64,000 nucleotides of DNA from Schistocerca nitens (taxonomy: Eukaryota > Arthropoda > Insecta > Orthoptera > Acrididae), in assembly GCF_023898315.1 (NCBI RefSeq), contig NC_064619.1:303094150-303158149 (forward strand). Reading direction: 5' to 3'. The notes beneath the pieces are model-generated. The model did not search any database. It had not been told where the DNA came from and saw nothing but the letters and a program-made list of their open reading frames with translations. The position numbers and the translations under genes are program-made. Each line of letters starts with the position of its first letter. Position 1 is the first letter of the stretch. This document shows positions 32,850 through 44,724 of this stretch, piece after piece.

Positions 32850-34289
32850 ACACCTCCCAAAAATAAGCGATATTGGCGCACTGGGGCAAATGCTTCTGGA
32901 TGTCGTGAATTCGTAGCTCAAGTGATTCCTTTTCCGACTTGGCTACAATTCGTAGTTGCACACAGGTCTACGAAGGAAGCACTTTGGCTACGGATTCGCG
33001 GCATAACATCTCAATTGCACGGCTTTTTCGCGAATTTCATTATTAAATAAAACTTTAGGAAGGGATGGAAACATTTTGACGTGCCATATATAGCTCGTTT
33101 ATCGAACAGATTATTCTATTTGCTACTTTTTAGTCCTTTATTTTATACAGTAGCTTGGCTGCGGCCAGAATCACAGACTGTACAACGTATTTTCATGTGA
33201 CTTCATCCTTCACAATTAAGAAATGAATTAACTGTTTGCTTCTTGCTATCATTTTCCTGCTTTACGTTTGATAGTGGCTGGATAAACATAGCATTAAGAT
33301 TGTCAGATCACTCATCACTGAAATTCAACCTCCTCTGAGGCATGTGGGAGATGTATGTTTAAGTTACACGCCTAGTGGCTCAGTAAATCGTACTGAAGAT
33401 GGGTCGTATGTTAGCAAACCAATTGTGTACTTTCAGTGAGTCTTTAAACCACAAACCTCACACGCAGAACCATGTGATACAATACCAGGTAAGCTTCAAA
33501 CATTTTAGACTGCCAGTACAATTAACACAAGCACTCCCGTATGACACGAGACGCAATTTACACTTGTAAAATAAACATGAAAACCCCTAATATGCGTTTT
33601 CCAGTAGAAACATTCGGTCTGTAACGAAAATCGTAATAAATCACATGTTTACCATGTCTTAGACATCAAACAGACGATTCAAACAAAAACAAACTAATTA
33701 CTAAGCTTAGTCACACCTCTTGACATATAGAGTATTTGTTTATCAATAGGAAGACCCGCTTGAAGCACTTCGTTCCATGGTTACAAGTTGGACCTGGACA
33801 ATCATTGCTTTTGTACAGGTCAGACTATCAGTCCTTCATCGGCAAACTTTGCTCTGACTTTATTTTCAAAACTGCTAGAAGGAAAACAGGGAAAATATAG
33901 CATAACTGCATTGCGTGTACATAACAGCAAGGAAAGTAATCATCTTGCCATCCTGTATCCTGGTTCTGCAAACGGTTTACAAATGAAAATTTGATGTCAA
34001 GTTAAGCAACATGTGGATTCCAAGACTATAGCCATAAATCATTCATATGCTAGCATATAGGAAACTATCTTACTTGAGGAAACAAACATGAAAAGCAAAT
34101 CAATGCTAAACAGTAACTTGTGTCACCTCATGTCAATAATATTTATTTACAATGCCAAATGTGGCTTGTGTCTTATGTATTTGTTTACTTACAATATGGT
34201 TTCTTATTTTCATATGGATACAACACTCTTATACTCCCTGAAAAGAAAAATTAGTTTAAATAGATCATAGATGCTGGATAGTATGATTC
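32850..34289. other. No identifiable gene
   Basis: AT-rich with short unrelated ORFs. Nothing recognised on either strand. Confidence 0.45.
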
Positions 34290-36340
34290 CAGATGATCCA
34301 ATCCATAGAATATTCCACTTCTTTATTTTCTTGGCTATAAGGGAGACTTAGCACTTTTCAGACAGAGTAGGAATTCCTTTGGTTCACTTTCAAGGACAAG
34401 TTTCCTAACGTTTGTCTGATTTTATGCATATGAAATAATTTATTTTATACTAATTTTGGAATAGGTTCACACCATTCATTATCTTCTGGGTTGTTAGACA
34501 CCAACTCACATGGTGTGTAACCTGTTTTTGGGTTAGGCAAATTATGTACTGTTGTCTGAGAGGGTCCCAGGTATTCTAACGACTTAGAGTTCATATGTTA
34601 TATTGCTATGTATGTATGCATAAATCGAGAGTGTTCATGGGAACATTGGTCAACTTTTCTTATCCCACGCTTCCAGGGAAAGTTTCTGCACTTGTTGCCC
34701 ATGAATTGTATGTCATTGCCTGAGAGCAGTGCCTCATGCTTGACAGCTCTTGCAAAATAGCGAACTTTTATGTGTCAAATGAGAGGTGTACATGTCACAT
34801 TCCTGGCTGCATCAGTAGTAAATACTTGCTAAATACATCAATACATTATGCAATGATACCACATAGCGGGCTGAAGTCTTTTTAATGGATGAGGTACATA
34901 AATATCTATGGCAACAAGTAGCAGTGGTTTGTTTGGAACAATAGGAGGTACTAATCCCTTGCAGTATATGTTTGTGGGTTTTGTTTCCTGACTAATCTAG
35001 TAGGTCTTGATTGTTTGTGGAATTTTTCGTCAAATGTTGAGAAACTAGCATTACTCATTGAGTTCCTTTACACACTTTAATATACCGAAGTGACCTCACA
35101 CAAAATGCCTATGCCGAATCAGTTTTTCGCTGGCTTCACATGCAATACACGGCATATTCCGATTTCTCCAATAGAACAAGACACTGTCTTCTACCAATTA
35201 ATCGCTCATGAGCTGAGCTTGAGCCCTTTCTAATAGTTTTGCCTTCATATTGTGACAGATAGGGTCAGCATCTTACTGATCTGAAATATCCTTCCCATGG
35301 TCAAGCCCATGCTGCAGACAAAAAGAAAAGTGTGACACACTATATATTTCTTCAGTTTTACTGCAAGACAGACCTGCAGCTTAACAACCTTGCTACGTGC
35401 ACATGTGACCCCTAGAGTTCTGGATGTTCTAACAGGCAACATTGACACTTTCTTTTATTCTGAAATTTGTCCAAAAGGGCTTTAACACACATGGACGTCT
35501 CTGACGTGGAATTAGTAACTGCCACTGCATCGATTCCCTCAGTCAGAAAGGCAATAGTCAACCACTTTGCAGCATATTCTAACAGCAGACAGTCTTCACG
35601 GATAGATCGTAATTCATCTCACATGCACACACCATCATTGTAGTGCAGTGTGTGATCCTACAAACATGTGCCCTTCACACCCCCTTCAACCATCATAGTG
35701 CGGCTGACTTGTCTGTTCAGGATTAGCTTACCTGTATACTGCAAGCAGTGAGTTCATCTGAACCTTGGTTATGATTGCAGTTCCTCTTGTTATAACCAGT
35801 ATGGTAATGTCTATTGATTTTGTTTTTCCATCGCCCATTATTTGATCTAGTTGAATTCAGTTCATCATTGTTATTGTTACTTAGTCACTCACCATGCATG
35901 GTTTTATGTGACAATGACTAAATTCCCATGAAGCATTGTCCATTATGCTTATTCGATTACCCCTGATTATTTTTGTATGGCGAACAGCCATTGTTCTCGC
36001 CATTACGCCTATCTTGATTCAGCAAATCGAAGGAATCAATTGAGGATAAAATTTTGTCCATGTTATGATGAGCAGTAATCACTGATTTTTCTCTGACACT
36101 AATCGGCAGTTTTCCCTTTAATATCTTTATTACATCGGTAGGACCATTTAACGATACTGTTACTTCGACTTTGTGAAATATTTTTCAAAGTAAGCCTTGA
36201 GAGTATGTTGCTAACTCTTGTGAATACCAGAATTAAATACTTCTTTGTGCAACCACTCTCCTTTTGACCAATACTTTGCCAAAAATGTTCTCTCAACATC
36301 ATTGTAGGTGAATATTTCTCAAGTGCTTTCATTGCCCATT
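34290..36340 (-). pseudogene. Fossil LTR retrotransposon: gag and integrase remnants
   Basis: Minus-strand order is gag then integrase. 36330-36100 gives EKYSPTMM and FLAKYWSKGEW-like gag core sequence. About 35900-35780 is Asn-rich. At 35100-34990 HFGILKCVKELNE resembles the integrase zinc-binding domain, followed by NKPLLLVAIDIYVPHP, the start of its core. At about 34540-34500 TGYTPCELVSNNPEDN matches the conserved integrase C-terminal TGYTP-EL block. Stops and shifts are everywhere and no LTR was found. The gag type resembles 17200-18540, so the two may be one family (inference). Confidence 0.5.
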
Positions 36341-36585
36341 ATGCAGAGTCTCTGCGCATTTATCCTGTTACAAACATAATTTTCTTTATGTCGTTCGGTA
36401 GTGTGCACATTACCATTATTATATCCGACGATGTGGCCACCTGCGCTAAATGCGCTATTTTCATTGAAAATATAAACACCAGCATCACCAAGACATAAGT
36501 GACGACGCAAAACAAAACTCATCCTCTTCAGCAGTATTCTGGACATTAATGAATACTTTTCTTAGCAGCGATGTCTTTCAGTCTA

Positions 36586-36726
36586 TGTGGACAAACGTTG
36601 CATAGGACGTTGCATAGGACAACGGGGGCAATAATATGACGTTGGTTTTTTGTTGCTAGGTGGGGTCGTGTCAGAGATATGAAGGTCAACTTCGTTTTTT
36701 TTAATGGGATACTATAGTTTGGTACT
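36586..36726 (+). repeat. Detached terminal-repeat fragment of the long-TIR transposon
   Basis: Nearly identical to 37150-37275 inside the left TIR of the element at 37083-39056, except for an extra copy of GTTGCATAGGAC at about 36596-36620. It ends at GGTACT and is followed at once by LINE 3' sequence. Confidence 0.85.
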
Positions 36727-36729
36727 CAA

Positions 36730-37040
36730 GTGGCAGACTCTGCAAGAGAGGCGCTCTGCATCGCGGTGTAGCTTGCTCGCCAGGTTTCGAGAGCGTGCGT
36801 TTCTGGATGAGGTATCGAATATATTGCTTCCCTTCCTACTTATACCTTCCGAGGAGATCACGAATGTAAAATTAGAGAGATTAGAGCGCGCACGGAGGCT
36901 TTCAGACAGTCGTTCTTCCCACGAACCATACGCGACTGGAACAGGAAAGGGAGGTAATGACAGTGCCACGTAAAGTGCCCTCCGCCACACACCGTTGGGT
37001 GGCTTGCGGAGTGTAAATGTAGATGTAAATGTAGAATGAA
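36730..37040 (+). mobile_element. LINE 3'-end fragment
   Basis: The sequence encodes, over two frames, LARFRERAFLDEV and the end-of-ORF2 motif FFPRTIRDWNR. An untranslated end follows (GCCACACACCGTTGGGTGGC) with a short tandem tail GTAGATGTAAATGTAGA. Only the last 300 bases inserted, as is usual for 5'-truncated LINEs. The reverse-strand fragment at 54118-54940 is from the same or a close family. Confidence 0.7.
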
Positions 37041-37642
37041 GCTCAATACCTCAATTAAATGGATCAAAAGCGTGCCACTCTACAGGGTGAGTCACTAACT
37101 ATTGCCACCTAGAATAACTCCGAAAGTATGATAGGAGCTGAAAAGTTTGTGGACAAACGTTGCATAGGACAACGGGGGCAATAATGTGACGTTGGTTTTT
37201 TGTTGCTAGGTGGGGTCGTGTCAGAGATATGAAGGTCAACTTCGTATTTTAATGGGATACTATAGTTTGGTACTTGTTTTCTGATAGCGTCTATCGAGTC
37301 GAATCCAGTGACGTGTAAGAGTAAGGTCTTTGAAGGTCAAGGAAGGTCACAAAGGTGGCATGAACATCCATTTACTGAAGGTGTTCGAAGTTATGACCAT
37401 TGTTACCAATGCAGTGCTGCAATCTTCTTATCATGGATTGAATGGTATTCCTTATCACTTCGGCACTGATCGAAGCACGTGCTCTGATAATTCTCTCTCG
37501 TATATCGTGCAAACAGTAAATATTTGCCGAATACGGCGTATCCATCTCATGTGCCATTGACATGTAAACACCAGTCGACGGTTTCGCAATACAACACTAA
37601 TAGGTACGGTAAGACTAGTATCGTCGAATCAAGCGAATGTGA

Positions 37643-38640
37643 ATGAAGTATTCCTTCGAAGAACAAGTCGATATGCTTCTCATTTACGGAGAATGCCAAC
37701 GAAATTCAGTGAGAGCTAGAGAATTATACGCTCAAAGATATCCCCAACGTACTCACCCTACATGTCGTACATTTAAATATGTGTATGATAAATTGAGAAC
37801 AACTGGATCTTTAACGCATCGGAAACATATCCGCCAAAGGAAAGTTACGGCGGAAATTGGTACTCTTGCCACTATGGTTCGAGATCCTTGTATTAGTTCG
37901 CGTCAAATGGCAAGGGAATCTGGCATGTGCCAGCGTAGTGTTTTTCGTGTTCTGCATCGCCATAACTATCATCCTTACCATGTCAGTCTCCACCAAGAAT
38001 TAACTGGTACTTCTTGTATGTGTCGCATGGAATTCTGCCGGTGGTCTCAATTTCAGATTCAGAGGAACGACACATATATTAAATTGATTTTATTTAATGA
38101 CGAGGCTACATTCAGGAACCATGCGTAACATGCGTTATTGGGCAACTGAAAATCCATGTTGGCTGCAGCAAGTTGCACACCAAAACCGTGGTCGGTGAAT
38201 GTATGGTGTGGGATTCTGGAGGACAGAATTATCGGCCCCTATTTCATCGAAGGAAATCTTGACAGTAGGAGGTATACCACATTCCTGTCAGAAACATTAG
38301 GTCTGTTATTGGAAGAAATACCTTTAGAAACAAGAAACAGAATGTGGGACGACACGACAGGTGTCCGGCACATTTTTCGCTGATGGCTAGAAATGAATTG
38401 CAGAGGCAATTCCCAAATCGTTGGTTGGACGCGGAGGAGATGTGCCGTGGTCGGTTCGTTCGCCACACTTGACGCCTCTGGATTTTCTCTTGAGTGGATT
38501 TGGTAAAAGACATTGTTTATAAAGACATTCCAACTACACCTGAAGATATGAGAGAGAAAATTGCCAGAGCATGTGCTTTGATGTGCCGATGCGATAGGGA
38601 ATACCACTCAATCCGTGATAAGAAGATTGTAGCACTGCAC
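37643..38640 (+). pseudogene. Transposase of the long-TIR transposon, broken
   Basis: The N-terminus MKYSFEEQVDMLLIYGECQR is the helix-turn-helix type known as DUF4817 in arthropod transposases. The catalytic domain follows: LILFNDEATFRNHA (first Asp) then a stop at 38126. After a frame change come VNVWCGILEDRIIGPYFIEG and RNRMWDDT in place of the usual DG-PAH block, so the second Asp region is lost. LTPLDFLLSGFG holds the third acidic position. The C-terminus VYKDIPTTPEDMREKIARAC lies in the right TIR. Three frames and at least two stops make it inactive. No intron is present at the GEC-QR position, unlike the relative at 52229. Confidence 0.82.
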
Positions 38641-38726
38641 TGATACCAGTGCTCATCACTTTGAACTCCTTCAGTAAATGGATGTTCATGCCACCTTTTT
38701 GACCTTCGTTGACCTTCAAAGACCTT

Positions 38727-38801
38727 GTATGTATTGTATTGTATGTTAACCGGGGACCTAGAAACGACGGAGAGGCTCCGTCCCCGCCGCAGCCGCAGTG
38801 G
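38727..38801 (-). mobile_element. 3' fragment of SINE-like family D
   Basis: 75 bp matching, in reverse, the end of the family D element at 56035 (CGGAGCCTCTCC, GTTAACATACAATACAATAC). Flanked by a perfect 12-bp duplication TTCAAAGACCTT at 38715-38726 and 38802-38813, so it inserted into the right TIR as a short 5'-truncated copy. Confidence 0.85.
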
Positions 38802-39805
38802 TTCAAAGACCTTACTGTTACACATCATTGGATTCGACTCGGCAGCCGCTATCAGAAAATAAGTACCAACCTATAGCATCCCATTTAAAAAAACCAAGTT
38901 GATCTTCATATCTCTGAAGCGACCCCACCTAGCAACAAACAGCCAACGTCACATTATGGGCCCCGTTGTCCCATGCAACTTTTGTCCCACAAATATTTCA
39001 GCTCGTATTCTACTTTCGGTGTTATTCTTGGTGGCAGTAGTTAGTGACTCATCCTGTATCTCTCGACTGAGCCCATGACTGTGCTCTTTACTGGTCCTCT
39101 TTCCACCATTTAGAAAAAAAGAGAAGAAAAGAAAAAGAAAAACGGTATGACACTCTTGCTAATAGTTCCGAACCAGTCAGCAATTGTCACTCCATAATAT
39201 TACATTAGACCCTCAAATTTGCACAATACTCTTTTCCTCTTCAGCCTCACCACCTCATTTTGGGGGTGCCTGTGTTCGCAATAAACAAATGCCTTGGACT
39301 TAATGGCAGGACACCATGAGTCGTTGATGATTTTGGGGAATCCCTTTGCATAACATCTTGACAAACATTTAGAAAAGTAACTGTATCTCGATACCCCACA
39401 TTTGTCTTGTCAATGCGAGGTTGTGCGATCACATCCTCAAAAGCGGCAACATGCACTGAGCATTCCAAAGCGGCTGCTTGTTCTACCTGATGATCCATAA
39501 CACAGCGAGCTATGACTCTGCTGCTGCTAGGCCAAAGATAATGACAAGGTGATGTCCTACGATGAAAACTGCGACGCCATCCAAGAAACGGATAGCATGG
39601 GCGTATTGGCAAATGAGCCGCTTTCATCAGACTGTACCATGTTGGTGATGACTGGGCGGACTGGGGTTTTGTTTGTGGATACAGGGACTACATCACTGAT
39701 GGACCTGGCTGGGCTGCGTAAGGTAGTGAACTTGGTGTTGCAGGCGAAAGCATGAGTACATACACATCCATAACATCTGCAAAGAAAAAGTATTGATAAG
39801 TATTA

Positions 39806-39809
<4 letters not shown>

Positions 39810-39852
<43 letters not shown>
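39810..39852. repeat. (GT)n microsatellite
   Basis: Uninterrupted TG/GT run. ORFs across it are artefacts. Confidence 0.95.
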
Positions 39853-39857
<5 letters not shown>

Positions 39858-40370
39858 GATATATACATGCACACATAAAATAATTTGTGAGTTTTTTACT
39901 TACTCATATAATTATTGGAGTTTGATTCAGTCCATGAGTCTCTCATCACATTATCATTCACCCTGATATTTTGTAATATTTTATCCATCTCTGTCTGTGG
40001 GTCAGCACTCACCTCATCCATCACAATACTGTCTTTGAGTGCACCTAGAAAGAAAGGAAACAAAATCTTACAAATTTGTACAACCAACGTATTAATGTAG
40101 AATAGAAAGAAAGTGAGCAAATACCACTTATGTATTTGTCTATCGACGACTTGCGTCATCGTCCATGATTTAATGCTGGACAAAAGGTTTAGCTCAATTA
40201 CTTGTACTTCCGTTACAGACGGACTAGGCTTTGCATCAGTGTCTGTCCCAGACTGTGACGGGGAATGTAGTATTGTTAAGCTAGAGTGCACTTAATCCAC
40301 AGCATCGTTGTTGAAAAAATCTGCAAGAAATAGAAAAAGAATTACATTAGATACGTATATGATTCTAATA

Positions 40371-40396
40371 CACACACACACACACACACACACGCG

Positions 40397-40452
<56 letters not shown>
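40371..40452. repeat. (CA)n microsatellite with a (CG)n core
   Basis: CA repeats broken by CGCGCGCGCGCGC near 40394-40406, then CA again, then GA and G runs. The surrounding ORFs are repeat artefacts. Confidence 0.95.
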
Positions 40453-40455
<3 letters not shown>

Positions 40456-41189
40456 AGAGAGAGGGGGGGCGGGAGGGTGAGGTAAAACGAGTATTTACGG
40501 TTGTAAAATTCACCTGGAAGCCATACACAATCAGTTGGAGCACCAATGAACCGTCTCAAATCCTCTACCATACCATTGTTCTTTAGAGGCGATGACATGC
40601 TCCCATCTCGAACAGAACAAGAAGCCACTTATCATGAGGTTCTGACTGTATATAAGTAAATAGGTAACGAATATACATAAATATGGAAAATAAATGATCT
40701 TAAATACATATTTGTAGGGCCGCTAGAGTCAAATCGGAGACGCTTGTTAATCCCTGATGAAACATCATCATAACCATTTCCATTATGGTACTTCATCTGT
40801 GCTGATGCGATCGGGGCTATTGACGATGCTGCTATGTCTCAGAATAGAATGACTTTTCGCGCCGGAAACATTGTGTGAGAGACGAGCAAGAAGTTGCCAT
40901 TTGAAGATGTCGCCACAGCATACGAGTCATGCAGTGTAGCACGACTCCAGTGCGCTCACATACTCGTAATCACTGACATGTATGCAAGCGATTAGTGTGG
41001 CATTCAAGTCTTTCTGATATGTGTGAAGTAAATTCGGAGACATGAACTACGGCGACGTTATTATCAAATTTGTCCAGGGAGGACTGACGTGTTGCTATTC
41101 TTTTCTTGGCTGCCGAAAGACAGACACTAGTAGACATCCATCGGAAAAAGAAGAATGTGTACGGGGCAGCAGGCTCGTCGAAAACGCCC

Positions 41190-41570
41190 AATGTGGAATG
41201 GTATGCCAAGTTCTGTACTGCTTCCTGATAATGCACATTCCCATATCGGAAATGTAATAATGCAGAGGCTATGCCAATTTAAATGCGAGACACTCAAGCA
41301 CATGCCCTATCGACCTGACCTCTCTCCATGCATTTATCGCGCATTCGTCTCCTTTTAAAATGGCCTTGAAAGGTCGACCATTCCTACTGGACGAGTATGT
41401 GCAGGTGGCAGCTACAGACATTATACAGAGCAGGATATGGTGTTTTTCCAAACTGGTATCTTCAATCTGGTGGGCCAGTAGAATGGTTACCTCAGTACTC
41501 AAGGCAGGTTTGGATGACTATGGACTGTACAGTTTTTGAACGGTATCTTTTTGATCGCTCCTTTTATTTA
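41190..41570 (+). pseudogene. Mariner-like transposase, C-terminal fragment
   Basis: SSVLLPDNAHSHIGNVIMQR resembles the LLHDNARPH block (second catalytic Asp). CETLKHMPYRPDLSPC matches the PPYSPDLSP block with its Asp. A frame change then gives LKGRPFLLDEYVQVAATDII and later GIFNLVGQ, in the mariner order. The first Asp region and the DNA-binding domain are not readable. Inactive remnant; the family within mariner is uncertain. Confidence 0.6.
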
Positions 41571-41799
41571 CAGCCGAAACTCGCATTCCTTTGTTTATTT
41601 CAACCAACAGGGACCGAATGTGCTTGTCTCGAGTCACGTGGTTTTCGTCAAGATGGCACCAGCGCGCGATAGTTAATATATGACACTATCTTTAACCATT
41701 CCAATAGTGCTGTTAAGTACTGGATTATATTTCAGTGCAGGTGTGCACGCTACTATTCCATCACGTGAGTGGTGGTGGAATGCAGCAGATTCATCTTTC

Positions 41800-41953
41800 A
41801 AAGAAAAAGATATTTTTTCTGATGCTTTGCGGTTCTCCATTAACGGCAGAAGATCGCTCACATGCGAGACATATGACCACAGCCACGGCTGGCCAGTGTG
41901 CTACGGCCGTGATCTGTAGAGAACTGTCCACAACTCAGTGTAATTGTCCCATG
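41800..41953. repeat. 154-bp segment duplicated at 42911-43064
   Basis: Same orientation, same length, one difference seen (TGCGAG here, TGTGAG there). Here its flanks continue without interruption, so this is the likely source. Confidence 0.9.
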
Positions 41954-42439
41954 TGTAATGGCCACCGTGCACTGTGGTGAGCGATCCTGTGCGTCTATAA
42001 TAATATGGGAGTATACACATCGAACACCAGCAAGGCTGCAAGGTTATTTGTGAGCATCAGAGTATGGGGGGGGGGGGGGGGCTGAGAAAGCAGCCACTCA
42101 CAAAAATAGGGTAACTGAGCTATGTGCTTACAGTATGACAACATTAATTCCTCAAAGATTATTATATCCATCTTTTACATGCATACATGCTGTATCTAAG
42201 CTTTTGTAGCTGTATTTGATCAGTGTTTGAACACTATTTCTCTCATCTATCTTTAGAGTATACGCTACATTTGACAGTCATAGTTGTCTGAGGTGTACGT
42301 TGCTCCCTCTACCATCCAACTGTGATTAAACCTCCACCACCTAGCCATAGTATCTATAAACTGAACTTTGTAATATATGTATACCTCGAACACCTCCTGC
42401 AAGCATGAGCAGCTAGCTATCAAAAGCTAACCTATATAT

Positions 42440-44512
42440 ATGTTGTTGTTGTGGTCTTTAGTCCAGAGACTGGTTTGATGCAGCTCTCCATGCTGTTCTA
42501 TCCTGTGCAAGCTTCTTCATCTCCCAGTACATACTGCGACCTGCATCCTTCTGAATCCGTTTAGTGTGTTCATCTCTTGGCCTCCCTCTACGATTTTTAC
42601 CCTCCACGCTGCCCTCCAATACTAAATTGGTGATCCCTTGATACCTCACAAAACGCCCTATCAACTGATCCCTTCTTCCAGTCACGATGCGCCAGAAATT
42701 TCTCTTCTCTCCAATTCTATTCAACACCTCCTCATTAGTTATCTGATCTACCCCATCTAATCTTCAGCATTCTTCTGTAGCACCACATTTCGAAAGCTTC
42801 TATTCTCTTCTTGTCTAAACTATTGATCGTCCTCGTTTCACTTCCATACATGGTTCAAATGGCTCTGAGCACCATGGGACTTAACATCTTAGGTCATCAG
42901 TCCCCCAGAAAAAGAAAAAGATATTTTTTCTGATGCTTTGCGGTTCTCCATTAACGGCAGAAGATCGCTCACATGTGAGACATATGACCACAGCCACGGC
43001 TGGCCAGTGTGCTACGGCCGTGATCTGTAGAGAACTGTCCACAACTCAGTGTAATTGTCCCATGCCCCTAACTAACCTAAGGACATCACACACATCCATG
43101 CCCGAGGCAGGATTCGAACCTGCGACCGTAGCAGTCCCGCGGTTCCGGACTGCAGCGCCTAGAACCGCAAGGCCACCGCGGCCGGCCTCCATACATGGCT
43201 ACACTCTATACAAATACTTTCAGAAACGACTTCCTGACACTTAAATCTATACTCGATGTTAACAAATTTCTCTTCTTCAAAAACGCTTTCCTTCCCATTG
43301 CCAATCTACATTTTATATCCTCTCTACTTCTACCATCATGAGTTATTTTGCTCCCCAAATAGCAAAACTCATTTACTACTTTAAGTGTCTCATTTCTTAA
43401 TCTAATTCCCGCAGCATCACCCGATTTCTTCGACTACAGTCCATTATCCACGTTTTGCTTTTGTTGATGTTCGTCTCATATCCTCTTTTTAAGACACTGT
43501 CCATTCCGTTCAACTGCTCTTCCAGGTCCTTTGTTGTCTCTGACAGAATTACAACGTCATCGGTGAGCCTCAAAGTTTTTATATCTTCTCCATTGATTTT
43601 AATTCCTACTCCGAATATTTCTTTTGTTTCCTTTACTGCTTGCTCAATATACAGATTGAATAACATTGGGGATAGGCTACAGCCCTGTCTCACTCCCTTC
43701 CCAACCACTGCTTCCCTTTCATGCCCCTCGACTCTTACAACTGCCATCAGGTTTCTGTACAAATTGTAAATAGCCTTTCGCTCCCTGTATTTTACCCCTG
43801 CCACCTTCAGAATTTGAAAGAGAGTATTCCAGTCAACATTGTCAAAAGCTTTCTCTAAGTCTACAAATGCGAGAAACATAGGTTTGCCTTTCCTTAATCC
43901 ATTTTCTAAGATAAGTCGTAGGGTCAGTATTGCCTCACGTGTTCCAACATTTCTAAGGAATCTAAACTAATCTTCCCCGAGGTCGGCTTCTACCAGTTTT
44001 TCCATTCTGTTTTAATCTACAGTTTATAACCAATAGATTGTGATCAGAGTCCACATCTGCCCCTGGAAATGTCCTACAATTTAAAACCTGGTTCCTGAAT
44101 CTCTGTCTTACCGTTATATAAGCTATCTGAGACCTTCCAGTATCCCCAGGCTTCTCTCATGTATACAACCTCCTTTTGTGATTCTTGAACTATGATTAAG
44201 TTATGCTCTGTGCAAATTTCTACCAGGCAGCTTCCTCTTTCATTCCTCCCTCCCATTCCATATTCACCTACTATGTTTCCTTCTCTTCCTTTTCCTACTA
44301 TCGAGTTCCAGTCGCCCATGACTATTAAATTTTCGTCTCCCTTCACTATCTGAATAATTGCTTTTATCTCATCATACATTTCATCAATCTCTTTGGCATC
44401 TGCTGAGCTAGTTGGCATATAAACTTGTACTACTGTGGTAGGCGTGGGCTTTGTATTTATCTTGGCTACAATAATGCCTTCACTATGCTGTTTGTAGTAG
44501 CTTACCCGCACT
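42440..44512 (-). mobile_element. RTE-type LINE, copy 3, truncated and internally deleted
   Basis: Minus strand. It begins inside the endonuclease (VSYYKQHSEGIIVAKI, VMGDWNSIVGKGREG), losing the first part and abutting a (TA)n run at 44513. Relative to copy 2, about 900 bases between the endonuclease and RT are missing; the junction is near 44010. The RT has FVDLEKAFDNVDWNTLF, GVRQGCSLSPMLFNLYIEQ and LTDDVVIL in place of FADD. It ends with the RRGRPRDEHTKRIQKDAG and WRAASNQSLD blocks and a (CAA)n tail at 42440. A family A SINE with its own insert interrupts it at 42854-43187. Confidence 0.88.
42854..43187 (-). mobile_element. tRNA-derived SINE, family A, copy 2, with a 154-bp insert
   Basis: Reverse-strand SINE in the RTE copy, with an 11-bp duplication TCCATACATGG at 42843-42853 and 43188-43198. 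The tRNA-like head (GGATTCGAACCTGCGACC) is at the right and the body end at the left. The middle, where CTAGAACTTAGAACTACTTAAA is expected in other copies, is replaced by a 154-bp copy of 41800-41953 (at 42911-43064). Confidence 0.92.

Positions 44513-44568
<56 letters not shown>
44513..44568. repeat. (TA)n microsatellite
   Basis: Uninterrupted TA run at the truncated 5' end of RTE copy 3. Confidence 0.95.
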
Positions 44569-44569
<1 letters not shown>

Positions 44570-44724
44570 TGCCCTATTCCCTACATGTGAAACATGCTGT
44601 ATCAGCAGGGAAGTTCAAGTAATTCTAAGTCTAGGGGCCTGATGACCTCAGATGTTAAGTCCTATAGTGCTTAGAGCCATTTGAACTCAAAGGTATCATC
44701 TTGCTGGCAGAGTAAAATGTTGTT

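Larger units (their letters stand above)
37083..39056 (+). mobile_element. Long-TIR DNA transposon, IS630/Tc1/mariner superfamily
   Basis: The ends CAGGGTGAGTCACTAACTA and its inverse (TAGTTAGTGACTCATCCTG) sit between TA dinucleotides at 37081-37082 and 39057-39058, the expected TA target duplication. The inverted repeats are unusually long: 37083 to about 37540 pairs with about 38520 to 39056, interrupted on the right by a SINE fragment (38727-38801). The right TIR overlaps the coding region for the transposase C-terminus. A related element with a shorter TIR is at 51788-53859. Confidence 0.88.
39688..40786 (-). other. Possible exons of an unidentified minus-strand gene
   Basis: Weak case. 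39904-40044 is an open 141-bp stretch (ALKDSIVMDEVSADPQTEMD) with an acceptor-like TTTCTTTCTAG before it and a GTAAGT donor after it. The next acceptor, TTTTTCTTTGCAG, opens 39776-39688 in the matching phase (1 nt + 2 nt), giving DVYVLMLSPATPSSLPYAAQ before a stop. Upstream pieces at 40508-40635 (ending CCAG|GTGAAT) and an ATG-led stretch near 40786 (MKYHNGNGYDDVSSG) might belong, but a stop near 40294 and phase problems stand against one intact gene. I recognise no domain. Confidence 0.2.

Noticed and set aside
40292-40628. ORFs crossing the CA/CG microsatellite
   Set aside because: They encode only Thr-His, Val-Cys or Ala-Arg dipeptide repeats.
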